Shown: in pieces, positions 38,679 to 53,600 of the stretch
Numbering within the stretch: position 1 is the stretch's first letter
Layout: each line of letters begins with the position of its first letter
Program-made: the position numbers and the translations under genes
The notes under the pieces: generated by a model
The model's input: the letters and a program-made list of their open reading frames with translations, nothing else
Database searches by the model: none
Told to the model about the DNA's origin: nothing
Assembly (NCBI RefSeq): GCF_037975245.1
Contig: NC_092568.1
Coordinates: forward strand, 23,462,501 to 23,526,500
Length of the DNA: 64,000 bases
Direction: 5' to 3'
DNA from: Apostichopus japonicus
Taxonomy: Eukaryota > Echinodermata > Holothuroidea > Aspidochirotida > Stichopodidae

Positions 38679-41600
38679 CTACAAAAAACAAAAGAGAAAT
38701 ATCTTATGAGTTGATCCAAACAACTGATTACTGACCTCAAAATAAAGGAAGTCATTAAAGTTTATTGTTTTAATAATTTCATTCAAATGATCTTATTTAA
38801 ATTAAACATCGCTGTTTCTTTTCTCTGCATTCTCCATCAACCCTTAAAATGTCTCTCATAGCAATAGGAGAAAATCAATATGGTGTTACATCATACGACC
38901 ACACAGTTTTATTTAGATCAATTACCCAGATTATCTAATACATCTTAATCGTTCTGCAGTAATCGCCAGCGGTAATTCTGATATTTTCATCGGGAATGAA
39001 TTAAGAAGAGATTTATTAGCCAAACTACTGTACTGTAAATTGTCAGAAAGACCACACTTGTATATTAATTGGAACTCTCCTATTTCATGGCATTTCTCCA
39101 AGTTAATGACGATCTCAGAGGATGACAAGGAAATGAAATAGTTGAAAGATTCAGATGTAAAGTGGCAACTTTTTAAAAGATCACTTATTGCTGATAAATC
39201 CAGGAGAAGCTATACTGTAGCCAAGAAATGAATCAACAAGCCTACCAATTGAGGGTAAGGGCATAATCCTGAAATCCTTGTGATATTCCTCAAAAAGTGC
39301 AAGACATACTACTTCTTATCAAATGAAGGATTATAGGTACTAGAAGAGGGGGCTTGGGGGGGGGGGGTTGGGGCGGATGAGTAATAACTTAGGTTTGTTA
39401 AAACAATAATCAACATAGAATTTTTGAGAAAATTTACCAAAATCATGAAAAATATGTAAAAGATAATAGAGAAAACATTTTAGTTACTGTAGTACTGCAC
39501 TGAACTTTCCCCTCATTCTCCTTGTATAAAATGTGTATAAATTTCAAGAGTTCATTCATAAATATTATCAATCAAACCATCCAGTGCAGTTTGGAGGCAA
39601 CGATACACTGTGAACTTGAAGGAAAATATTCTGACTAAACACAGTGTCTTTTTATCTCAATTTTGCTGTTTATTGACCTTCCACTGTCCAACCTGAAAAG
39701 ATAGCCATCATCTTTGACATTAACCTCTTTTTCATCAACAAAGTAGCTTCCCTCATCCCTCCTTCTCATTATTCATCGAGGCACTCATAATCCATCCCTT
39801 TCGGCAAGGAATCCACTTCAGAGCAAGCTGTGTGTAACTTCCGCAATTAAAACGTGTCGTTTCTCTCATTTTGTATGTATGTATGTATATGTGATCTTCC
39901 CGCAAGCAGGAACTCGCGAAAGAAGCCATGGAGGCTTGTAGACTCGCAAGCTGACCGAAGCCAGTCTCTCAGCACACATCCATTTAACGTCCATGTCGGG
40001 AAGTTGTTATTGAACAACACCTTTGCCAGACGACACACATTGCTGTCGGCGGGGAATCAAATTTTCATTTCTTGCCTTTTCTTTTTTGCCATTTTTTTTT
40101 TTTTTTTTTTTATAGAAAAAACTCATTTTGACAATTAAGGCACAGCTAGTGTAAGACTTAGCTTCAGTTTTTACCATTATAAAAGAGAAAGAAAGAAACA
40201 GCTGCTGAAAAAAATTAGAACATTATTGTTCTTAATTTTTTTTTCTTCTTTACTTGGAATACTTGTCCAATGGGGAATCGTTCTTAATTCCACATTCATT
40301 CGTATTCTAGTTCAGGTTCAGAAACGTCACAAATTATCATTGATTGAGTTGACAAATTTGATTAAAACATTAAGGTTTAGAGTGGCTGATCGAAAAAAAA
40401 AAAAATCACACCCACCCAAAAAACCTCCAGCAGTTTCTGAAAAAGTCCCTTATATTTGATTCGCCTCCTTTGGTAGATCTGATCGTATGTGAGAGGCACA
40501 CTAACAATGCATATAAAGTTTCCAATGTCATTAGACACAACAACTACAAAACTGTATGGAACTGCAAAAAAAAACAAATTAAAGCAGTTCTTTGCTTTGA
40601 TTCATTGAATTCACCACGTTTACAGAGTATAATTCAAAAATTAGGATGGCCATTGAGCTTAAATTTCGCTAATCTGATGACCTTTTCAAGTATACGGTGA
40701 ATTCGATTTTGACATGAGAGAGATTTCTCTCAATAATAAAACATTTTGTGACACGGACATGATTTATGCTGTTAGTATTGATCAAAGTCAAGTCTGGTAA
40801 ATTTACAAACTGTCAACTAACTTTACTTGATATTATATTTTATTTTTTTTAAACAAAACTTGATTACCCAAGCTAACCTGTTAAGGGATTTCAGTATCAA
40901 ATGATAAACCAATGGTAACCAACGTTAACCAAACCTCATCTCAAAAAAAAGTCTGCTTTAACATCCTCTGGCAACTTTATGACCAAAATTCATGACAAAT
41001 TATTTCAAATTTAGTGAGGCTATACCAGCAATATAAAAATCAGTTCCATGTAAATAATGCCCATTAACTTCTACTGCCAGGGTAAATCCCTGCAGGTTCA
41101 CATTAACAAAAGTGAACCTATCCAGCACCCATCGACTCGTAAGAATGGATCGCCTGTAGAGCCATGAAATGAAGTATTATATCAGAGAGGAAATTCATTT
41201 CTCATTAATATTTTGTCAGTCCTTGCCATAGTCCTGCTGTAGTATGCAATCAACCTTGGTTTTCTTTCCTTTTTTCTTCCTTAGCCAAAACAAACATTAA
41301 GGCTTGAGGCAATATTGGCAAAACTAATTGTCACATCCACTTAAGACAATTTTTTTTTTTTTGGACAATTTCTAAAAAGGAAACAAAATTTGAAATGAGG
41401 CAGATGTGTTTGCTACTAAAGTCTACTAATGTTCAGTTCGACAAGACAGGATTGATCTTAATACAGTACATCATGATTACATGACTTGTGCTTTATCAAC
41501 TGATCCTTAACATCTTGTGCTTTATTGTAGCTGGAGGCCATCCCTATTTAACCATATCAGTGGTTAGTTTGTCAGTCAGATAGACACAGAGCCTTTGCAT

Positions 41601-44600
41601 ACAGTGCATTAACAAGAATTAATGTATTTACGAGAATTAATGTACTGTACACAAGGAGTTTTTCAGATGACATGATGCAGCTTTTAATATATTCGGATTG
41701 CACATGAATTTCATGCAGTAACTCCTTCAAAAGATGTTCGGATTTACTGTACTCTAGTTGGTTTCTTTTCATTCTTCACTGTAAATACCTGCATTTTAGT
41801 AACAGGGTGGACCTACAGTGCCAAAAGCATCCATGACACACTGAAAACGACACTTTTCTCTTTTGTTTTCGCCATACATTGTAATCCTGGCAGTATCAGA
41901 TAAATGATACAGAATCCCTATCGTTATCCCAGCTGCATTAAACTGTACATGTGGGTGGGTCGTTCTATTAATTAGAGGTCCACCATCTTGACACCTTTGG
42001 TGACCCTGTCGCCCCTTGAATCACTAAGATAATTTCTAAGTACTGCTCTTGACCTTTACTATCCAGTGCACAAAGCCAAGAAACAAAAACAATTATTTAT
42101 TTTGAACACCACAGATACTTCACTACGGAGTGGGTACAAACCTATAAACAAATTGCATCCAACACAACAATAATACATAGTTGGTTGGCCTCTTTTATCT
42201 ATGGATTGACCCATATCAAGTAAAACACAATTCCCAATGCTCACTGTATGGATAAGTGATTAAATTGCCTCCAGTAAGATCAACTTTACTTTATCTGGTT
42301 CAAGTATCAAAATGAGGCACTGAGCAGCAGAAATAAAATCAAAACTGCTAAAGGAAAAAAAGCAAACTTCTCATTCACTAGGGAGCGTCTCAGAGGGGGA
42401 AGACACTTCCGTTCATGCTTAAAACCGATTTTATCTTGACACAAATCTACTTCAAAGCCCAAACTACTGTGCACTTCCTAGAAACATGAAAATCCTTTAT
42501 ATCATACCGAGTCACATTGACAAGTTCTTGCGTCAGTCTCTGAGCGTCGACCGTCGGTGCTACGACGGCCTGTTCTCTTGCGCACTGGATGCAGAGGCCA
42601 TCGTCAATCTCGCGGTCCCTCCTCTTCATCAAAGAACCCGTCTCTTGCATCCTCAACTTTGTCTTCAGCTCGGCGCAAAGTGTCTCGTACTTGACCAGCT
42701 CAGATCTGTCACGGAAACTTTCTATAATGAATCTCAAATCAATTACCCAAGCTTAAAAGCTCACTTTAAGTGTTGACTCTGAGTGCGGAGTGGTCTTTTT
42801 ATTTTTCTTTCTAATTACTCTCCAATTGACAATTTAAAATTTTTAAAACAACTTGCTCTCTGTGAATGTTTCCTCTTTTTTTTTTTTGTTTTTTGACAGC
42901 ACTGGAATTAAGTTTGATAAGATTCTGTAATTTGAGTTACAGGAAAGAAACCGTTTTCAAAACTGACAAATAAAAGAGGCACTAATAAGTAACCTTGATA
43001 AAGAGTAGACCTTTCCTTTTACTTTTCTGTTTGTTGTTGTTTTTTTTCTACATTTCCAGCCCAATGTAAACTCATTTGATACAATCTTCTGATATAATCT
43101 TTTGATATAGTCTTATGGAAATCAACATACATACAGTAACTCCTTCAACATGATGAGCTTGAAGGTTCAAAATATTGCATTTTGTGTCTGCTCACTACTG
43201 GTTCATTATAGTCTACAGTACACAGATGCAATATTGGACTGTCATCAGGTCTATGTTCTAAGCTCTTTGCACTAATACAGTACTAAGAGATTAATTCACA
43301 AATGCCATTTTTTCAATGCTGTTTCTGACAGATCCTTCCCCTTAGTCTTCTTGATACATCACCTTATCTTACCTTTCTGAAATTAAAGTTTAACAGTTGA
43401 GCTTAATGTTGCATCACCATGGTGATCACAGCATGGAAAAAAAGTCTTCAGGATTTAAATATAGCAAAAATGTTCAAAAAATGAACAGAAAAGCAAGGGC
43501 TTTTAGACAAAATCAACAAAGGGATACTAGCAAGATGCAAGAGTGTTCGAGAGCGTTAGAAGGGCCCGGTTCGGCTCATCAGAAAATGTCTCGGGAGATT
43601 GTTTTCAGGCGCAATTTAGAGAAATAAAGGATTATTTTGTAAAAATGTCAGCAAAACGCCAACAATAACAAACAAAGAGATGTGAACATCTTTTACCTGA
43701 CATATGTTACTTGAGACTCTAAAAGTTTAACTCGGCTGTCGTACAAAGACTTCAATTTTTCCTGAAAGACAAAAGAAGAACAAAGATGAAAAGATGTTAT
43801 GTAGGTGTAAGGTTTGTTTGGATCATTAACAAAGCATAGAAATCCTTTCGATCTTGCAAGCTTTTATTTGCTATGAATGGATGGTATCATTTGTTGCAAT
43901 TTCACATACTCATAAACTCACATACTCATACTCGAATAACCTCATATACTCACACACTCATATTCATAAACTCACATAAACTCACACACTCATACTCACA
44001 CACACAAACTCACAAAAACTCATTCTCAAATAAACTCATATACTCACACACTCATACTCATAAACTCATACTCAAATAAACTCATATACTCACACACTCA
44101 TACTCATAAACTCACATAAACTCACACACTCATAAAGTCAAATAAACTCACACACTCATACTCGAATAACCTCATATACTCACACACTCATACTCATAAA
44201 CGTACCCAAACTCACATACTCATAAACTCACACTCATAAACTCACCCACCGATACTCATATACTCACCCACTCATACTCATTAACTCACATAAACTCATA
44301 ACGTTGACAGTCAGCCTCTGAGGAAGATCTTACTGCAGGATTAAAATGTCAGGCCCGCCCACCGACTTTTATATATTTACAGTACCTACACAGGCTTTTT
44401 GTCTTTAAAAGCAGTTTCGTTCTCTCTTTTCATTTCTTCACATGTACAGTATTACTCCATTGACAATTTGACATTTCTATTTACATACACCACTCAAAAT
44501 GCGACAATAAATGTCACATTCTTAATTTATCAAGCAATGCATGATTTATCTACACAGTTAATAATCCTACTATGCTGCTTTAGAATTATTTCCCCCCAAA

Positions 44601-47600
44601 TCAGATCAAACTTTTAATGAAAAGCACGGAGAGAATCTGGTTGGGAGCAATATCATCAACAGACATGTTCAGAAAGGATTCTTGCGGAAGAAGGTTTAAT
44701 TATAGATCGATATCATCGTGTCTTGGAAAATGTGCAGCTGGCTTTACCACTATGTATGCAGTATGAAACGCAAGAGGTGGTTGGGTCAATGAACCCCAAA
44801 ACTAATATTCTGTAATAAATATTAAGAAAATACAAAGCAGAATGAAAAAAAACCCCAAGGTATTTAAATTAGTTAAAATTAAAATTACACACAAAAAGAC
44901 TAATGTTTATGTAGGTTAATGAACAACAACTGTCATGCACGGACTTTAAAGGATGCCTTCTTGCAAATTTATTTTAGTTGTGACAATTCAACTAAAAAAA
45001 ACATAATAGTAAGTGTTAGAAGTGATATGCAGCTTTTAAGTTAAACTGATGTGTATTGTGTATGTCAGCTTCTCAGTACTGGCTTGAACAATTAATGTAA
45101 TCCCCTTGCTCTATATATTTCTAATTAATGACTCTTATCAGAACATGTTCTTTTAACATGTTCATATAAACGTAACAAAACATCCTTCGAGCACATTCAA
45201 AATGATTTGTCCTCGAAGAAGAATTTTGTATCAGTGCATGGTAAACATGTCATATTTTGGAGACAATGACAAATATTATGTGTTCCAAGTAAGTTTCATG
45301 TTGCAACTGATGAACTGAGCTAACGATCTATGTATTAACTGTATTTTTGGACTGAATAAACAGTCCAATCAGATTAATTGGTGAAACTCGTCAGGGACAT
45401 TTCTAAAACAAAATCAATAAAAAAGTGTTATATAGAAGTACAACTTGGACTGATTGCAAATATTTTTTAACAAAATCTTACAACATTATTGTTCTGCCAA
45501 AATGTCATCCTTTAAATCAGCATCTTTTAAACAGAGTATTACTCCATCTAAAACCGTCAACATTTTTCCTAAACGTCCAAAAAAAGAAAATCAAGCTGGA
45601 AAGGAAATTGGGCATTTAACCAAATGATATGAATGAGGATGTTTGGGATCACATTTGTTTTTTCTTTAAAATCCAGCAATAATTGTACGAGTTTTATAGA
45701 GGATCGTGCAGCTCTAAAAATGCTCAAGAGGTTGATGAAGGCTTGTCTAGGACATTCTCTCACAATTCACCAAAGTTATCTGTAAGTGACTCAGCAGCCT
45801 TAGAAGGTCTTTTAGGTTATAGTGAGGTGTATTCTTGTTTAAATAAAAATGGAAAATAATAAAGCATTTTTTGAAAGACATGGGTGACTTTCTGGTGCGT
45901 TCCCTAACTTATGGTTATGATAACTCTTTGTCAATTCCCCAGAAGTATGGCGTGATCACTTTCATTGTGAAAAGGAGATAAACCTAGGAATTACTGTACT
46001 TTAAACAATTCGAGACCAGAGTTCTTCTTCTAAATGTAACCTACGAGATAACTTCTTCTTGCATCGGGTATCGATCTCGAAAAAGCTTTCGACAGTATTT
46101 CTCCAGCTATATTAGGAAGGTACATTCACATTTTAATTTTGGTCCATCTATACTTAAGTGGTTTGACATATTTAACGACCAAGCCTTCTCGTCAGTCCTT
46201 GTGAATGGTCTCCTCACGCAGAGATTCCCTGTTGACCGAGGTTGCTGAGGAGGGGATCCATAATCACCCTATTTTTCATATTTGATCTTCTGTCACGATA
46301 CCTATATTTGCGGCATAGAATACAGTGGATGGACATGAGACTGAACCGGTTCCATACATCGACGACGACACAACCTTCTCTATTGAAGCAGAGGAAGCTT
46401 CATTTCGTATCTTCAAAGATGAATCTAGAAAAGTATTTCTTAGTAGGTATGGGATCTTTGCGAAGGTCTTCCATGATTATTAAAAGTGGAAATGAAAATT
46501 ATTTGGAACTGCTGTGATGATTTTAAAATTACTAGGCTTTATTTTTAATGCAGATATATCTAGTATGATAAGTAAGAAATTTATGAAAATGCTGTAGAAA
46601 AAATAAAATAGCTTTTAAATCAAGGTTTGGCTAATGCGCTATTTTAACTTTACTAGGTCGTATAACAGTTGTCAAGTCCCTAATTCATTCCTTATTTTTA
46701 ACTATTAAGTTTGGACACTGCCTTTACCAGGTCAACGACTTTATGAAAAAGATCAACTCCTTATTTCATTAGACTTGTTTGGCGTAATAAACCTGTTGGC
46801 ATTTTGTCATCATCAGATAATCAAAGATTATTGAGAAGGGGGTCTTAAAATGATCGATTTTGTGAGTTTATTGTTCAGGCTTAATGATAAGTTGCTTCGC
46901 TCCCTTTCTGAAGGGTAAAAGTTTCACCAGTACGTTGTTTATTACATACTTATGGTATAAAATTCGATAATCTTTTTTACGAACGTCATCTATTTCATGA
47001 AGGTTGTTAGCTCTAAAGTTTAAATAAGGACCCCTCCTGAAAGGAGGGATTTTGGATTAACATATTCTCATCTACACAATGTGCTTGAGTCTTTCAATGA
47101 TGCAGAAATTGCCTTACTTTAAGTCTTCCTTCAGTCTACTGTATATGGAACGACAGCTTAATTTGGGTTGGGAATAAGCCAATTTGTTACAGTCATTGGA
47201 TTGATGAAGCAGTTTTTTTTTCAAGCGAGGAATGGTACTATTATTGCCTTATACCTTTTAAGTGTACCATGGATGTAAAGTTTTCAATATCGGCTACTTC
47301 AGAGGATTATACCCACAAACTCCTACTCACGCACTATAAATATGGTAAATTCATGAGGTAATGCAACTTTTATCTACTTCATATGCAATTCATTCACCAT
47401 CTATTTTGTGATTGTTCTTACTGTATTCTCAAAGTATTTGGCATTTCCTGTAAAACTTCTCAACAGAGCTGATTCAAATATTAACCTTTCAAAATGCCAA
47501 AATCACTTTGTTTTGGTGGTGACTTTGCTCTGGGGTTTGATTATTTAGTACAAAATCACTGTAAAAATGCTGTAAAGGGCAGAATGTTACCTTCAGTGGC

Positions 47601-50600
47601 CTGCTTTCTCAGGATTATTTTAGACTGTGGGAGCTACAGTATATCTTGATTGAAAACATGGATTCTGATGTTTGACTGAAGTATTTGACATCCCTGGCTA
47701 TGGCTCCTTGACTAATACTTTTCTTTGTTGTAAGTTCTCTCTTAATTATTGTATGAGTGAGAAATTACCGTGAAACTATTAAGTTATTATTACTTTGTAT
47801 TGAGCTTTTAGAACTGTCAAAAGACATATAAAAAAAAATGTTATAAAAAACATGAAAAATTACACACAAAAAAAGTTTAATTTGGATATATGTTTGTTAG
47901 GGAAATCAGCAGTGAAAAATGACAATGATGACCCTTAATAGCCTATTTACAAGCTATTTAGTGACATTTTTGGCCATGTAAGGATGGTTAAAGAAATTAT
48001 AATGTGGCTCACAATGGGCCTGTCTGCACATCTAATTCACAAGTATCATTAAGATGTCCAAAAACTTATGCTCAACAAGAAAGAAAGGGATATTTATTAA
48101 TCACAAAGGAATTACTTAAGTGGACTAATTTGAGATAATAAATAAATGTTTTTTTGCCCCTAGTTATAAAAACTACATACAAGAAAGTTGACAGTATTAC
48201 ACATACTGTACTGTGGTGCTAACCTAATCCATGCTTGTACCTTACTGTATCATGCAGCTGCTGTAGGTGATTTTTCTTAACAGCATTATGATGGGTGGCA
48301 TTCCAGAAAGTAAAAGTTCAATTAAATTAAGGGGTAACAAATATCCCCCAGACCTCCTCCCCCCCCCCCACAGAAAATGGGAACTTTTAAAACGTTGATC
48401 CAACTGCCATTTTTATTGCTTCGTTACTTTGTTCTGATACAAAATATACCAGTTTATTCACTCTACTTTGATGAGTCTATTGCAGTGCAAAATAATCTGT
48501 GCTGTCATACATAGGCTGACCCAATATTAAAACCACCTATGTGAAGATATGATGAAGAGATTTTGTCTATTAATTAAACAGCTATTTTGTGGGAATTGCA
48601 AACAATCAAGTACCAAAGAGAACTACTGTAGAATCAAGCAGGTTTGCTGTCAACTAATTATGAACATTGACATATAATGAATAATTCGAAAAGTTATGGT
48701 ATAATTTGGAGATGGCTATGGGGGGGGGGGGAGATGGGGGCTTAGGGGTGGGTAGAGGAGTAAGTGGTTGGAACAGGTGGTTTATTTGTTGAATAGTTGT
48801 TCATGCATACATCCACCATGGAGGAAAGGAGATACTGTATGACAATGAATTGATGAAACTAAATTGTGCATTTGGAACTACGTGCATTACAACCTGTACC
48901 TAAATGTAAACTTGGCAATGTAACCAGGAATAGTAATTAAAGGACAAGTCAGTCGCACTCTTAATAATAAATATTTATCTCACTGTGAGCTCTGATGACA
49001 AATTTAAGAGCTGTTGTAACCATCGACAGTTAATAGCTAGTTCTGTCTTCTATCCTATTTTCACTTCACACTTTTTTCTTTTCAGAGCACTTATCAATCC
49101 TTTCCAACTATTTTCAGGAAATCTTTCACATTCTGCATAGAAACTTCTAAGCTCTTTGGAAGCACTTTGTTAGCAATCATCCCTGGAAGGTACTTAGGAA
49201 AACTGTTGTATATTATTATCAAAAAGAGGTCTTATATGTTTCCAACATTTGCCAATTGGGGATTTACCTAATGGGTGAATCTTCGTCATGCCTATGGGGA
49301 AGGGTAAATGGATTTTATAGTTGCCAAGGGAAATGAAAGGATTGTTTACCACCTGACTTTGATTAGGATTAAGACGACTCTCAGGTACTTATATTGACTG
49401 GGAGTTATATTGTGTCTTCTCCTTCTGTAACAACTCGCTGCTACAAAGAAATGTCAGACAACAAACTTACAAGGTTAACAAAGAAATACAGTAAGAAAAA
49501 CGAAAAACAAGTATGGAAAAAAAAAGAAGCTAGAAGGCATGTTCTAGAAATCATGAATGGCTGTAAGAGAATATCTAAAAGGAAGGAGAAAAAAACTGAG
49601 AAGATAGCAAGAAGGCGTGAGGAAAGTTATTGTCAAAGCTTTATATATTAAGGTGACATGCATAAAGTTAACTTTCTAAGATATGGAAATGTTTTTACGA
49701 TATGAGTCATTTCATCATTTTGAATGACATGAGTCATATTATTATTTTGCTGGGCAGTGCACAGTTGTATGTATTATTATTATTATTGTTATTAAAGGAG
49801 TGTGTCGTTTCTTTTGTTTACTAGATGATTTGCTGGGACAACAGGATTGTCAGAAATAACAGATTTATGTCGACTATGTGTCTTTAAGTATTTAAGGATT
49901 GACACTGCTATTTGGCCTCCAGAGATCACCGTACATCGTGCATGCAGCCAGGGACCTTTCATTTGTAACTAGAGTTTTATGAGCTGGAACTGGGCAGGGA
50001 TTGTCGCACTATATATTGGGAGATATCCTATGTGTGGAGAAAAAAATATTATGACATATATGTTGTGAATTCAATACATCGCAACATCCCTACTACTGAG
50101 TTGGGACTGGGCAGGGATGGTCGCACTATATATTGGGAGATATCCTATGTGTGGAGAAAAAAACATTATGACATATATGTTGTGAATTCAATACATCGCA
50201 ACATCCCTACTACTGTATGCAACACACGCATGCAGTAATGATGGGTCTCTATAAATCTTCTTTCTGGAAATCATATAGTAATCCATTCCTGGGGCCAAAC
50301 ATACATACTTTATATTGGGGCTTAATAACAACTACAGTAACTAATGCTATAACAGACTTTTTTTTAATATTTAAAAAAAAAAAAAAAAATAAGACTGATC
50401 ACACATCATTTATAGATAGGCCAGGTGTTGAACATGAAGAGAAATTCAGAAAATGATAGCGGGAAAAACCGAATGAAAGGATCTACGTACATGTTCTTTG
50501 CTCCAGGCGATGAAGAAGGTTTTGCCATTGTCTGATTCCATTTGCCTCTGTGACGACAAATCAGTAAACTGCGGAGGATCATCCGTTACTTTGTTTTGTA

Positions 50601-53600
50601 CCTTGAGGGAATGAAATCATATGAAATTATGAAAAAATTTCTAAAAGTTTTCAATCCACAAGAGAGTGCTGCGACATGGATACTCCCCCCATTCTGCAGG
50701 CCTCTTACAAATGTAAATTGAAACTGTATGAGCAAGGATATAATCATACCCAGAGGTACAGTTAAGTGACAGAAATTACCCAAATTTGTTCGTGGGACAA
50801 AAAGGTTGAGGGAGTTTGACCTTCAAAATTATGTACAAAGATTAACATATATGTGGATTATGGTGTTCATGCAGGAGAATTAGCTTTACATATAAACATT
50901 ACAGACTGTTGATCAAAGCAAATTTGGTCTTATAAATACAAGAATTCATACAATGGTATTCTCCTCCTTTGTGCACCACACCACTACAGCAATGCATTGC
51001 CTTAACTACCTACCGGTCTGCTCTTTAAGCCATGAATCCTGCAATAATATTTGGTTGAAATGATATAAAATCAGTAATGAAAATTATTTCCATGTTTTCC
51101 ATCTCGAATTCTTGAAACATGAACAAAATTTCAAGCCTTATTTATATTCTCAAAACGAGTGTGGCTTTTAGTCACATTCAACCAATCACAGTGTGGAATC
51201 AACAGAGTGACATATGTGTTCCCTTGACAACCAAAATGGCTGCTGAAATGCAGAGAAATCTTCATCAGACCATCTAAAACTCTTCAGGTTATATACCTGA
51301 TACATTTTTCAATCTAACCTCATCTCAAGAGCTTGCGTATATAATTTTTTGAAAGATAATTCTAATGTTACATATGGCCAAATTGCAAAGGAAGTGCTAT
51401 AATAACTTTGCCCTAAGATATTTTGGCATCAGAGATTGTACAAAAAGGGATCTCACATTGGTAACCCAATATTCTTGGCTAAAGTCAAAACATAGCATTC
51501 TACTTTGAACAAGCTACTTACTGGAAGAGAAACAGTTTTAACAAGGAGAGGATACACAAGATACAACATCATAAGGACGCTGCATGGATATGATTATTCA
51601 TCTTGGCACTAGTCCCCCTTGTTATTGATGTTACAGTACAGGTATATCCTTCCAGATTCTAGAATTGCAGAGATAATGTCATGGAAATTGTTGAATAAAT
51701 TGCTTGTCAACTTAAATTTGTTTCAATGAAAAGTATTAGATATCAAGAAATGTTTCCTATCTGGTAGAAGAAGTATCTTAACTGGCAGTAAATGTGAACT
51801 ATCACCACCTTGAAATAGATACAAACCGCTATCTAATATATTTCAAAGTATACAGAGTACAGAACAAGAGAGCTGCGACAACCTTGGAAGTTGTACATTG
51901 ATCGAAACACCATATCTTCATTTGACAATAAACTCGCTTTTCATAGAACCTTTCCTTTTGCACCGGAAACATTTGTTCATTATGTATTTGAAACTGTTTG
52001 GAAATCTTTTCCATCTACAGCAACTCAAGGGCTGTATCAGGCAGACAATTTAGATCTACAAAGATATGACAAGGTCTTTCTTTGGCTTGTAAAATCAGCA
52101 GTGATAACTCCTCTGTTTGGCTTCCAGGACACGGATTGACATTCATAAAAATACAGAACCGAGAGAATCGACAACAGACAGATCTAATCAGCTACTGTAA
52201 ATAATCTGATCAAAAAAAAGGTTGCTAGAAATCAATTTTAATGATTTGCAATTTGGGGGCCAAAGATAAGGTGCTCTGTCGTATTCATCGTCGTCGCCTT
52301 CATCATCAGAGGCTAACATTTAAACATTATAAACATTTGCTAAAATTAGGCAATTTCATCATACCATACCCATATGTCTAATATTTCATAACATCTGCCA
52401 GACAATAACTGCATCAAAGTCATTGAGTTCCAACTTCTTGTGACACATTGTCAGAGTCTAATATTGCTGACTTAATATATTTAACTTCCTTTATTCACGT
52501 GAGCATATAATTATGCTGCTAGGAAAGGAAAAGTCCTAAGGACCCCCAAATAGGAAAAGAAAATAGAATACCCTCTCCAAAGCCAGGTAATTATAATTCT
52601 GAAAAAATATATTTCCTCAGAGAGATGAGATGTCCTTGGCATTCTGATATTCTAAACATCTAAATCCTTGTTCTTGTTTTTAAGGGAACTGTGATCTAAT
52701 TATGCTGAGTGACCAATTTATAATGCTTCGGGGAGCTGCGAAGTATTGTTTTATTATTGCACGGAGAGAGATTTAAAGGAATATTCTGAAAGTCTTGAAC
52801 AACTAGACACTTTTTGACAAAAATTTGAATGTTTTTTTTTTCCTCATTGCCCTAGACCTGAGGAACAAATATCAAAACTTTGCTACTTTATCTACGGCAT
52901 AAGTCTTTGAAAATGACTTTTGTAATGATTTACCATGTTAGCTCTTCATTACTTATGTAGATGCAGGGAATAAATTATCTCACTGCAAAATGCTATATAC
53001 ATGTGTTATAATCTTTTATTTATTTTTTCTGTTTATTTGTCCTTAAAATATGTCAAAATTGGTAAATGTTTGCTTCAAACTGTTGTCAATGGATGCTAAA
53101 AGCACTCTGAAAATCCAAGGCTATCAAAACGTTTTTTAATTTTTAAAGAATGTCATATTTATTGCAGGATAAACTATTGGTATCTATATTAATAGGGAGA
53201 AAAATTAACAGCTTTTCATGTTGCAACTGTTAACTTTGGTCACTGGAATATTCCTTAAAGAAGAATTCAACAACAACAAGAACATGCCTCCATGGAGTAC
53301 ATGGAGAAACTTTGCTTTTCAAACTTCGCAAGGGCATTTAATCCACAAAGGAAATTTCCTAAAGGCAACTCAGATTTTGCTGGGTGAAGCATCAAAGCAA
53401 ATACTCTAGTTATGCCTTGGGGTCCCACTAAGAATAATACAACATATCATCTATTTAATCTGTTGAGTTTTTTACTCATCTGGTACAGCAACAGTATGAA
53501 TTCCTTCAGGACATCTTTTATAACATTATTATACCAAAAGTGACAAAACAACATGTTTACAAGTTTTCACTGGCAATTTAACCTTTCCCTACATGCAGTC

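Noticed and set aside
40470-40700. ORF MVDLIVCERHTNN… as a transposon remnant
   Set aside because: No recognisable domain, no matching neighbours and no flanking repeats, so there is nothing to support a call.
43895-44300. CRISPR array or telomere-like array
   Set aside because: There are no unique spacers of constant length, and the unit is a variable ACTCAT/ACTCAC simple repeat in an animal intron.
46242-46517. ORF MLRRGSIITLFFIFDLL… as a gene
   Set aside because: It is a shifted-frame piece of the degraded reverse transcriptase.
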